Shown piece after piece: positions 26,301 through 38,300 of a stretch of DNA of 64,000 nt. The DNA is taken from the NCBI RefSeq assembly GCF_963855985.1, contig NC_087095.1, positions 11,666,001-11,730,000 on the forward strand, in the 5' to 3' direction. The notes below the pieces were generated by a model that saw nothing but the letters and a program-made list of their open reading frames with translations, searched no databases and was not told the DNA's origin. A program made the position numbers and the translations under genes. The stretch's first letter is position 1. Each line of letters begins with the position of its first letter. Source of the stretch: Ostrinia nubilalis (Eukaryota; Arthropoda; Insecta; Lepidoptera; Crambidae).

Positions 26301-29300
26301 GATCGTCGCTCCACCTAGTAGGAGGCCTGCCCACGCTACGTCTTCCAGCCCGTGGTCGCCACTCGAGAACTTTTCTGCCCCAACGGCCATCGTCTCTACG
26401 AGCTATGTGCCCCGCCCGCGGGCAGCGCAGGACCGTGCATTGTGGAAAACCTTGGAGGAGGCCTTTGTCCAGCAGTGGACGTCATTTGGCTTAAACGAAC
26501 GAACGAACATACTTTATTTGTATTGTTGTAAGGCATGTATTTGATTATCATATAAACTAATAACTTACATAATGTTTATAAAGAAGCAATAAAATTAATT
26601 TCCTTGAAAACAAATCGCCATAATGTCTGTACCTTTTGGTTTGGAACGGAAAGTTTTCTAAATGAATTCAAATTCTTATGACGTGATGTTTTCGTAAATA
26701 TTGAGATACAATCTCATTATATTCATTTATTTAAATAGAACCTGTGAGTCACTTAAGACCTAGACAGTATTAGCGCGAATGGTTCTTTCCTAGAGAACAA
26801 AGACATTTCAATGTATGTACTTGAATTCTATTACAATGAAACTGTAAATAAATTGATGTATGTAATATCAGTTTCAAAACGATATCTTCCTAGAACTTTC
26901 TATGGGGACCTGATGAAAGCCAACAATATTATGTAAATGTGGCTTAGCGCGCGATGGCTATCGATTGTTTGAAAAAGTAATAACACAATCATGCCATGTC
27001 GCCCATGCTGTATAGCATATACCATAGAGATATAGAGAGGTGCCAACTAATGCGCTTAGTTCGAAACTCAGTGTCGCATTAGAAATTCACACACACAAAG
27101 TAATCAAAATATGTGCTCATTATCCACTGCGGTATCAGTACTCAACGTTCGAATAATCTTTAGTACTACCACAGAATAAGTAATAGTACAGGTACAGAAG
27201 GATTACTGCGCAAGACGATTTAAATAAATGCGAGTCTTGCTACGACGCGATACAGTGGAATTCAGCTCGCACAGCACTACGTACCTACAATTTTATTCAC
27301 CTACAAGTTTTGTCTCTTTCTATCGCGTGCCTCTGAACTCTTCTTACGCTGTTAGGGTTGCTGTCTAGTAGTGTCTAGTAAAAAAATAATTAATCTACTT
27401 ATTTGTTATGAGGTACGTATGTAGGTAAGTACGCATTCATTATGGAAAACCTTGGGAGAGGCCTTTGCCCAGCAGTGGACGTCATTTATTTTGGCTGAAA
27501 CGAACGAACGCATTCTGAGCAGTAGTCATGGTAGGTTAGGTTCCTATACTATCCTAAGAATTATTGATTACCTACATGGTCAACATACCTTTCAGCATCT
27601 TTGGGAAGCGAAAAAAAAGATAAATCCGGTAGATTTCTTTTCGAATTTAAACCCCCGAACGCCGCACAATAATATTTCTTTCTCTTTATGTCCATTTTTA
27701 AATAATACTTCGATCATAGAATTAGTTACTACAACGCACGCCAGCGTCCTGACGGGCGCGCGCGTGACACTCGACTGATATAATACCCGCCGGCGGGGCG
27801 CTTCGCTGTAGGTAATTATCGGATGTACCGCGCGGAGTGAGCCAGGCCTGGTACTACGCAAGCAATGTAAACTGTATACATTATGACACTGACACACACA
27901 TTGCTGTCACGAGCAATGTGTTCGGTTTTTGGGCATATTGTTGCGACACCGGCCCCGCCCCCTTTTCACATCTCCCTTTAGTTTCTGTGATCTGTGTGTA
28001 TTTAGCATTAGTACATACTGATAAAACTACTTGCTTCTTGATAAACCAATGACATCAATTTTTAGCATTGGGGGCATTTCACGCGAAGCGGACAGCGAAA
28101 ATCAAGTCAGGTTTTGGATTTTGTTCATATTTGGATTAAATGTACTGCTATACGACCTGAATGGATGTGCATCATTATAATTTTTTTATGAAGCTTAGTT
28201 TATTTTTTATGAGCGTTCAAAAAATTGGTAAAATTTTAGGAACAGATTTTTCAGAAGCTATTACTGCTATTATTACATTTGATTAAAAATAAACTAACTA
28301 TTGGACTTTTGAGAATAAATAACTGTGTTTCTTACTATTTACTACAAATTTGAAATTTCTTTTTTGTTCACATACAAAACCGGAAGTAAAGTTTTAAAAT
28401 CAAATTTTACAAAACTTCGGTATTTTTAAAAATTTTAATTTTAATTTTAAATTATACCTAGTAGTCTATAAATAACGTGTGTAAAGTTGTAGAATGGAGT
28501 CTGTATTGGTTTTTGATTTAGACGCAGTACAGTGCGAGCGCGCCGCAGTGAGCGTCATACTGGCTATCGACATTTGGCTACTGTATAAAAATTATTTGTT
28601 CGAAAATAACTGAAACGTTAATATTGTTGCATGCATACTCTTAAACAATTATAATTTTGACTCGGCAGAGTATTATCCAATAAGTTGTGGGTGGTCTGCG
28701 ACGTAATACCATCTCAATGCCAACAATCATTGTCTGTTAGACGGTACGAAGTTCGCCGAGTCAAAATTATAATTGTTTAAGAGTATGCATGCAACAATAT
28801 TAACGTTTCAGTTATTTTCGAACAAATAATTTTTATACAGTAGCCAAATGTCGATAGCCAGTATGACGCTCACTGCGGCGCGCTCGCACTGTACTGCGTC
28901 TAAATCAAAAACCAATACAGACTCCATTCTACAACTTTACACACGTTATTTATAGACTACTAGGTATAATTTAAAATAAAAATTATTTTTTTTTAAAATA
29001 CCGAAGTTTTGTAAAATTTGATTTTAAAACTTTACTTCCGGTTTTCTGTGAACAAAAAAGAAATTTCAAATTTGTAGTAAATAGTAAGAAACACAGTTAT
29101 TTATTCTCAAAAGTCCAATAGTTAGTTTATTTTTAATCAAATGTAATAATAGCAGTAATAGCTTCTGAAAAATCTGTTCCTAAAATTTTACCAATTTTTT
29201 GAACGCTCATAAAAAATAAACTAAGCTTCATAAAAAAATTATAATGATGCACATCCATTCAGGTCATATAGCAGTACATTTAATCCAAATATGAACAAAA

Positions 29301-32300
29301 TCCAAAACCTGACTTGATTTTCGCTGTCCGCTTCGCGTGAAATGCCCCATTGGCCAGATGAATAAAGCAGGAGATCGTGCTATGTTGCGTTTCTTGTCTT
29401 ACTGTCAGCAGCTTTCTTTATGGCGATCTTAGGTGGGGTCTTGAGTCTAGCAATGTATTATTCCAAAATAATAATACAGTTTTATCCCTAGGTTATGGAG
29501 CTAATGGGCAGTACAGTGACCCAAGTGGCATGCGGCAGACGTCATCTGCTATGCCGTGTCGGAGAACGCATCTTGGCCTGTGGATACGGCGCCCGAGGAC
29601 AGCTGGGATGCCCACACATGGCCTTAGCGCTGGTACCAACGCCGGTAGCCTTTACGCCGAGCGAGGAGTCACCAGTTAGTACTGTTTGAACGGTGTGTGG
29701 TTGTAGTTAGTTTTACAGGTGGTGCAAAGAATCGGCTGGTATGTGAGTATGAACAATTGAAAGTTAACACTTAACAATAAATCAGCTATAATTCTTTTAT
29801 GGATGGGTTATCAAGTCATCATCTCTTATTCACTTATAAATAAGTGCAATTATGCAACAAAATAATTTAATGTGCTGTCGATTCTGCTCCTATTGTTCGC
29901 CATATTCTGTCAACGTTAGCATCGTATCAACAACAGCTTAGCATAATTAGCATTGGCCAATAAATAATGATGGTCAATATACCTACTTTATGTTGAAATA
30001 GAATTATACAGGGTGTTAGGTAAATGGGTATATGAGCCGACACTAGCCCATGTTAACATGGTCATATAAATGGTATGGTGAAGTCAGAAATTTGATATCA
30101 TCATTTTAATTTTTTTTTATTTTCATACAAAATAAATTTTATAAATTCCGATTTGTATGAAAATTTAAATAATTAAAATGAAGATATCAATTTTCTGACT
30201 TCACCATACCATTTATATGACCATGTTAACATGGGCTAGTGTTGGCTCATATACCCATTTACCTAACACCCTGTATAAGCAGTGCTCAATAGCACTATTT
30301 TTCTAAAAACCTTTCCGTCATTATCTTTCGTATTGTTATACAAATCGATCTTTTTATTAACATAAATAAATTTTTCATGCAGACTGAAAATCCAGGCCAC
30401 AGTAAGGTGAATACATTTGCCTTGGTAAATTGCTTTTTACAGTAGATATAGTTTTTTGGTTAGTTGTGCAAGTTTATTTTTACTACAGTAGTAGTACTTA
30501 CACGATGCTCATGTGTTTTTTTTTACATTTTGTTTACTTTATTGTTTGTATGTACATCATAAAATAGATGTGATAACAGATGTAGATATAGATTTTCTTA
30601 AAAAAAAATATGATAATTTTAATTAGATCTATCGATAGAGATAGTCGTTTTAATATTAGGTCCTGTAAATGTAATCAAAATACAGGGATTTCATTTTACC
30701 ATTCATGACGATTGAACACCCTGTTAATAATGATAATTTATTTTAGAATTTAGTTACATTAATATAATAACAAATATTAATGAGCCCTTGTCTGTTGATT
30801 ATCCTAATAAATTGGACATCGCCTTGGAAATAATTCCAATTTGATCACCTACATGATTTGTTTGCATCATACATTAATAAGTTTTAATAAAACCTCTCAG
30901 TTTTCATTCTAGATTAAGTTTTTACGTCATTCGGAGTAATGACAGCAGTTTTGTCCTCTCTCAGCCAAAGAAGAAAACGAAGGTCGAGATCGCCACGGCA
31001 CTTCGCCACGAGGCGGGCTCGTCTAAACGAAATGTTGAGTCACACTATATTCAACCTTATTACTATGACAAGAGACACTATTTCATTTTGTTAACGCTCC
31101 AGTAGTGGTCATAATTCGTTAGACGTATCGTAGTGTTGTTTGTAAATACATCTTAATTTTTGTTGTATGTTTTGTTGTTATAGTTTTATCACTATTGCTT
31201 TATCGTTTTGATCTAATAGTTTTTAATTCGAATAGTTAAAAGTATGTATGTTTTTTCTGTTGTGTCAATTTAATCCTTAATTTCTGGGGATTTAACATTT
31301 CACTATTGACTGAGATTTGTGTGTAAAAATTACTGAGACTCATAATTTCTTGGGTTCGATTCCCAGCACAAATAGTGGTCAAATCTCAAATTACCTTCAT
31401 TCTTACTTTACTATTTTGAAACTTCTATCTTTCAATCAACTGTAATCTCTCGACAATTTATCTACCAGCGCCTTTTCCATAAAGGAAGAAGCACACTTAT
31501 CAACCCGGAAACGGATCGAAACCGTATCAACTCGAGGCGGTCAGTATTATTTGTATGAAAGTCCGTACTGCAACGCACACTTATCCGTAACGTACGCCTC
31601 GCCTCGCGATTGACAGGCGCTACGGTGTTGATCCCTTTCCGGGTTGATAAGTGTGCTGTGTCCTTAAATGCATGACCCATATAAACCTTCTTACACACTG
31701 ACAACTTTATTTACTTCCATTTTCATATTTTTTTTCAGTTCTCTCCGGACATCTTCAGCGGGCCAATAAAAGTTTTCGCAGGCGGTGACCACAGCTTCTT
31801 AGTTCTGAACTGCGACAGGATATCAGCTGACTACCGAGTGCCGGACCATTCCAAACAGATACTGACCCTGAGCATGTCCAAACTGACAGCTTGCGAGGTG
31901 TTCAAGGATGATGATGTTGTGAATCAGGTAAGTGAGTATCCATCAGCAAGCCCTAAAAAGGTTTCTAGGAAAAGTATTCAGATTGTTACATAATTCTATT
32001 GTTAAATAATAATAAACATTATTTCTTTCGGATATTGTTTTGTTAAAACATGCTAAAACTGCCCGGCACATTATTATGTGGCAGCGTTTACAATAGCTTC
32101 CCGAGCGCTATATAATTATCAAATTTTTCGACGCAGTAGCCGAGTTATTATTATTGCACCAAATCGTCATTATTTATAAATAAAAGAATCTGTTGTGTCT
32201 TCAGTTATCTTACAAGTATCGCTGATATTTTATTGTGATGCGAATATGTATTTATTATCAGCATATTAAGGTCAAGGCTGCATCGCTGTGTGTTGTTGTG

Positions 32301-35300
32301 ATAACAAAATGCAAAGTCGCATTTCAAATAATAAATTACTTTGCATCTTATTTTTAACTTTTCTGAATGAAAATATTTTTCTATTCATTTTATTTTTCAC
32401 ATCCATTGACGTTTGTTGAGCGATATTGAATCACAAACACATTAACGGTGGTTTAAGTGTCCGCTTTTGTATTATGACATAATTTTAAAATGTGACATCA
32501 TGTTTCTAAACCAGCGGCTTCATACGGCCTGAACGCTCTGTAAAAAACTGCGACTGCCAGCCTGACCTTACTATAGCCTGTATTTATACCAATAAGGCCC
32601 AGAACACACGGTGAAACGCAACTGCAACGAAACTGCAACTTCTAGTTACTTTTGAGTTGCATCTAAGTTTCTGCCATAGATTCCGTTGAGAGACTACACA
32701 TGACGCGACCAGTTTGACCAGTTCAAATCGGTCTCAGTTTCGTTTCAGTTGCGTTTCACCGTGTGTTCTGGGCCTAAGGCACAAAATCAAGCTAATTTCA
32801 CTTTATGTCACATAATATGAACATGTTCTTTGGGTCATCGTTCCACCTGAATAATTGCAAATGTACTACAACATACTTATAACTAACCACACAAATACTT
32901 ATTATATCTTTTCTACCACAGGACCTGCTAGCCTACCTAGAGACAGTATTCGGGTCAATAGCGTGCGTGAACGCATCGTTTCTGTTGCCACATAACGCGC
33001 ACTTCGGATGCAACACTAAGACGCCAGGCGTCGACCTTAAAAGTGCGGAGGAGGCCTTCGCACTCATCAGCAGGCTGGAAAACACTTCTATAAAGGAACT
33101 GGTGAGTGCATAAAATATGTAGAATAGGGATGTTTCCGGGGTAAAAAAGCAAGATTTTTAATTAGTCCGTCAGTTAACTTATCAAAAAATACTAGACACC
33201 TATTTTTCACTTTTTCAAACTAAAGCGCGCCAAAGTTCAAAATAAGAGGCCCGATACGTCAATGAGTGCTTAAAATTGCTGCACTTTGTGACGTCGCGCG
33301 GGAACTCCAACGCACCATAACTTTGTAATTATATTTTGTTTGATTGACAATTAAAAATATACGTTTTCAATATTTTTTGATATTAAAATTTACGGACTAA
33401 ATATTTTTTTTAGGAAACTTGCCTATTGTAGATCCTTTAAATAAATAAATAAAAGTCGACCATTGTGGTGTACTCGTAATATAAGAATATTTAGCTTACC
33501 ACGAGGGGATAGCGGGATTATTGGTCATTTTTATTTACAAATTGCTAATCTACTATATAAAAATAAGTCGGGTTTTCCTTCCTGCCGCTATAACTCCAAA
33601 ACGCACGAACCGATTTCCACGGCTTTGCATTCGTTGGAAAGGTCTCGGGCTCCGTGAGGTTTATAGCAAATAAAATTCAGGAAAATTTAACAAACGAAAT
33701 TCCGCGCGGGCGAAGCCGCGGGCGGTAAGCTAGTATTATTTTAAAAAAGCAATCTGATACATGCCCCTTCTGCTCAATTGGGTTTCTAAAAATGTATTAT
33801 TTTGTGTGTTATAGAATTAGTATACGAAGCTTTTTACTCTTTTTTTAAAATCAGATCTTCAATCACCTAGCCGAGGACGTAATAAAGAAAATGAAGGCTT
33901 CCCCGCCTGATGCGGAGGCGTTAAGGTTATTCCTCACGCTGCCTTTGTACCACGAAATGCGGAACCCTCGGCGACATCCAGAACTACAGGTAAAAACTCA
34001 AATTGACTGTATCTATAGTCTGGTCCGTGAGCACTTAGAATTTTGTCCAATGACCCCTAGCTACCCATCCTTATCGCTCGCGCGTAATTATGTTGCTATC
34101 GCGCTCGCACACTTACTGCGGGTGCCAGTCGCACAGTTGCGACAGCAATATAATTACGCGCGAGCGATAAGGATGGGTAGCTAGGGGTCATTGGACTAAA
34201 TTCTACGTGCTCACGGACCGGGATTTAGCTCTTTCACTCATGCTATTATTACCAGATGTGAGACAGAGATGAATACAGCCAATGAAGGAAACAGATATCT
34301 TTCTTGACATTTTGACTAAATATTAGACTTATTTTCCGATTTGTGTGTGATTTTTTTTTACTGTGTTATTTCAGGGACCATTCGCAGAAGCATATAACAA
34401 CCTATCCGTGCACCCCCAAAGGATAGTCAACATGTGGTGGGAGTCCCAATCTGCGGAATACTTCGAAATGCTGGTTGATATATTCAAGAGTGTTATTGTT
34501 TATGAGTTGATGCAGCCAGTGGTCCGAGCCAATAAGGTAACTATAGCGATTTTGGTATAATTTGTTTTGTAGTCATGTTGTAATTCCACCAACCAAAGAT
34601 GTATGACGAGGCTCATTGGTGTAATTATTTGAATCGGACTTACGTTAGGAAGCTGGAAGAAAAAAGCCTTGGTTCCAAGATCTCACTAGAGCGATGCCAT
34701 ATTATGCCGCTTAGTTACAAACAATAGTTTTGGTGGTTAAGCGACATTATTTTCAAATAAGCACTTTATTTTCAGAAAATATATTTCACACACAGCATAG
34801 TCCAAATTCTAAACACGCTGTCATCACTAAACAAAACAAACTTTATGAATCCCAAGAAGCCTAAGATACCAGCAGAGTGTTTTTACATCGACGAGCTATG
34901 CAGCTATGTGGACATAGCGACAGACTACATCAACTGGCTATCCGACCATAGTGTAAGTAGTTAATGTCAGATTATGTTATATGAATCTACACTCGCGAGC
35001 AAAAGTATGGAATCACTTACATGAAGTTGTTTCCACGCGATCTTGTGTACTAACGAATTTGTTAGTAACAAAAAAAGTAGCACCATTTTAAAGATTAAAC
35101 TTTTAACTTTAAATTGATACCAAATTCATTTAAATCACATCGGTATTTAAAAAGATATCCCGGCTGATGTGAAGAAGTAAGAAAAAAGACATGTACCAAC
35201 TGTTTGATACGTCGCGAGTTGCGGCCTATTTACCCCCTATAAAAGCACGTGTTTTCGGATTTTTGCGTTCACACGTTGATCCATACACATCTCGGCTTCT

Positions 35301-38300
35301 TTTGACACTTTACCTGGGATTCTACACCTACAGATGCAGCACAAATCGTTGCACTGTTGCAAGAAGGGCTCAGCCAGCGGGCTGTCGCACGTCAGCTCCA
35401 CATAAGCCAGTCCTGGGTTTCGAAAGTTTTAAGACGCTTTTGGGAGACTGGTGGCTTTATCCCGAGACCAAGTTCTCAACAGCACCGGTGCACATCGCAG
35501 AGGGATGACCGTTTTTTCATGTCAACCTCTCTATGAAATCGTCATTTGACTGGTATCGACGTCCAGCAAGAGCTCAGAAATGTTCGTAGGATAGCTGTTA
35601 GCGAGTGGACAGTTCGTCTAAGATATGAGCAATAAAATTTGACTCCAAATAGGCCTGCCACATGCTGGAAACTGACGGCAGGTCACCGACAAGCACGCTT
35701 TCAATTAGCTCGCACTCGGAAGGCGAGTAATGGAGGCGAGTTTTGTTCTCCGATGAATGCAGACTGTTTTTGCAGTGCAGCAGTTGAAGAGGTCGGGTCT
35801 ATAGATGGCCTGGGGAGAGATTTGTGCAGTGCTGGTTCGCTAAAACATTGGCTTATGGGGGTGGCTTGCTCGACTTCCCATCGAGATGTGTAGGAGCAAA
35901 TTGAAAGCGTGCTTATCGGTGACCTGCCGTCAGTTTCAAGCCTGTGGCAGGCCTTTTTGGAGTCAAATTCTATTGTTTATATCTTAGACGAACTGTCCAC
36001 TTGCTAACAGCTATCCTACGAACATTTCTGAGCTCTTGCTGGACGTTGATACCAGTCAAATGACGATTTCGTAGAGAAGTTGACATGAAAAAACGGTTTT
36101 CCCTCTGCGATGTGCACCGGCAATGTTCAGAACTTGGTCTCGGGATAAAGCCCCCGGTATCCCGAAAGCGTCTTAAAACTTTGGAAACCCAGGACTGGCT
36201 TATGTGGAGCTGACGTGCGACAGCCCGCTGGCTGAGCCCTTCTTGCAATAGTGCAACGATTTATGCTGCTTCTGAAGGTGTAGAATCTCAGATAAAGTGT
36301 CAAAAGAAGCGGAGATGTGTATGGATCAACGTGTGAAAGCAAAAATCCTAAAACACTTGCTTTTATGGGGGGTAAATAGGCCGCAACTCGCGACGTATCA
36401 AACAGTTGATACATGCCTTTTTCCTTACTTTTTCACATCAGCCGGGATATCTTTTTAAATACTGGTGTGATTTAAATGAATTTGGTATCAATTTAAAGTT
36501 AAAAGTTTAATCTTTAAAATGGTGCTACTTTTTTTGTTACTAACAAATTGGTTAGTACACAAGATCGCGTGGAAACAACTTCATGTAAGTGATTCCATAC
36601 TTTTGCTCGCAAGTGTAGTTGTAGGTCGCGCAGCGAAAGTTGAGGCGAACACGGTACTCAACTGATGGAATATTTGAATACACAAAATTCGCACAATACA
36701 TCACACATAAAAGTTCAAATATCTAATATACTAGCTGCCTCGCTCTTGTTGCTAATGTGTGCAAGCGAGACACAAAGTATTTGTCAGTCAGACTACGCAA
36801 AGTGACTGCGCGGCGAGCGTATACAGATACAAATCTTGCTTGTGTTGATCGCCTCAACTCTCGCTGCGCGAACTACAGGGTGTTTGGTAAATGGGTATAT
36901 GAGCCGACACTAGCCCTTGTTAACATGGGCATATAAATGGTATAGTGAAGTCAGAAATTTGATATCATCATTTTATTTTTTTAAATTTTCATACAAAATA
37001 AATTTTATAAATTCCGATTTGTATAAAAATTAAAAGAATTAAAATGAAGATATCAATTTTTTGACTTCACCATACCATTTATATGCCCATGTTAACATGG
37101 GCTAGTGTCGGCTCATATACCCATTTACCAAACACCCTGTATATCTATTGAATAACTTACAGAAATTAGTTAGAACTTACTAGCTAGAGCTAAAGTTGAC
37201 TGTTTAGTATGTAATGGGAAATGGTGGTGTAGTGATGGAATTAGATTGTGGTGTGATTGATATGTGTTATATTTATCATGACGATTAAATCAAGACCTTT
37301 CTCCCCAGTCAACGCAGCCGCATATGTGCAACTATCCCTTCCTCTTCGACGTCCAATGCAAGTCCTTGCTGTTGAAAATAGACCAGCAGTTGCAAATGCA
37401 AGTGGCCATAAGCAGGGCTGCTACACAGATATTCACGCGGTTGTTCACCGACCCTACTTATGATTACCATCAAGGAGACCAGTTTTTGAACCTGACTGTG
37501 TCAAGAAATCACATAGTGAGGGATACGATGTTGCAAATCAGCAACCACGATACGTCGCAGTTGAAGAAACCGCTAAAAGTAAGTTGATTTTTTGTTACAT
37601 TTCATTTAGACTTTGGACATGGTGATGAAGAATTGCGAGGTTTGTTTTTGCAAATGGAATTGAACTACTGGTGCATTTCAAGATTTTTAATTTTATGGCG
37701 TATGATGAAGCTATGACGCTTTTATGTCACTCAAACCTCTCGAAGTTCTGCTTTCGAATGCTCCCGCGTCTATTTGCCTTGATATTTTGAATTCTCACTG
37801 ATGTGTACATAACTAGATTTAAAATTAAAATAAAATCTTAGTAATTAAGTGGACACTGCTCTCGTCACTTGTATTTTAAAACTAATATTATTTTCAGGTA
37901 GAATTCGTAGGCGAAGAGGCAGAAGACGCCGGTGGTGTCAGAAAAGAGTTCTTCATATTATTATTGAAGGAAATATTCGATCCAGTGTACGGCATGTTCA
38001 AACAGTCGGAGGAAACCAACATGATCTGGTTCTCGAACAACCCATTTGAAGAAGATATCATGTATTATTTGATTGGTGAGTGTGACTTCTCTTATGTAGT
38101 TCTTATATTGTACAGTCGCGGAATGAAAATGTTCGTCACCTTAGTGTCGGTTTTCGCTTGCACTAGGTACTGTAAGAGTCAAACCTGCCAACATAACAGT
38201 GCAAGAAACAGTGCTGCTAACATTTAAATAAATATGACGTTTGCTAACGCATAAGGTTTTGCTTGTTTAATTTTCTATCCCATGCAATGTTACAAAATGT

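Larger units (their letters stand above)
26249..29491. other. HERC4 intron 6
   Basis: Contains RTE fragments (26257-26510, 27438-27510), the 1.3-kb foldback and otherwise unassigned AT-rich DNA (26520-27430, 27510-28070). No exon seen. Confidence 0.75.
34990..36615. mobile_element. Palindromic Tc1-family transposon with two transposase halves
   Basis: TA-flanked element whose ends CACTCGCGAGCAAAAGTATG and inverse start arms of about 700 bp. Each arm encodes the N-terminal helix-turn-helix part of a Tc1-type transposase ([22 protein letters not shown] or SKWTV), facing inward on opposite strands. The left arm continues to the first catalytic Asp (VLFSDECR) near 35750. Frames are broken and the rest of the catalytic domain is missing. 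Confidence 0.85.
34953..37308. other. HERC4 intron 12, three adjacent DNA transposons
   Basis: Filled by a palindromic Tc1-family element (34990-36615), a small MITE (36624-36873) and a TA-flanked MITE (36876-37139), placed almost end to end. Only short stretches of ordinary intron remain. Confidence 0.8.
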
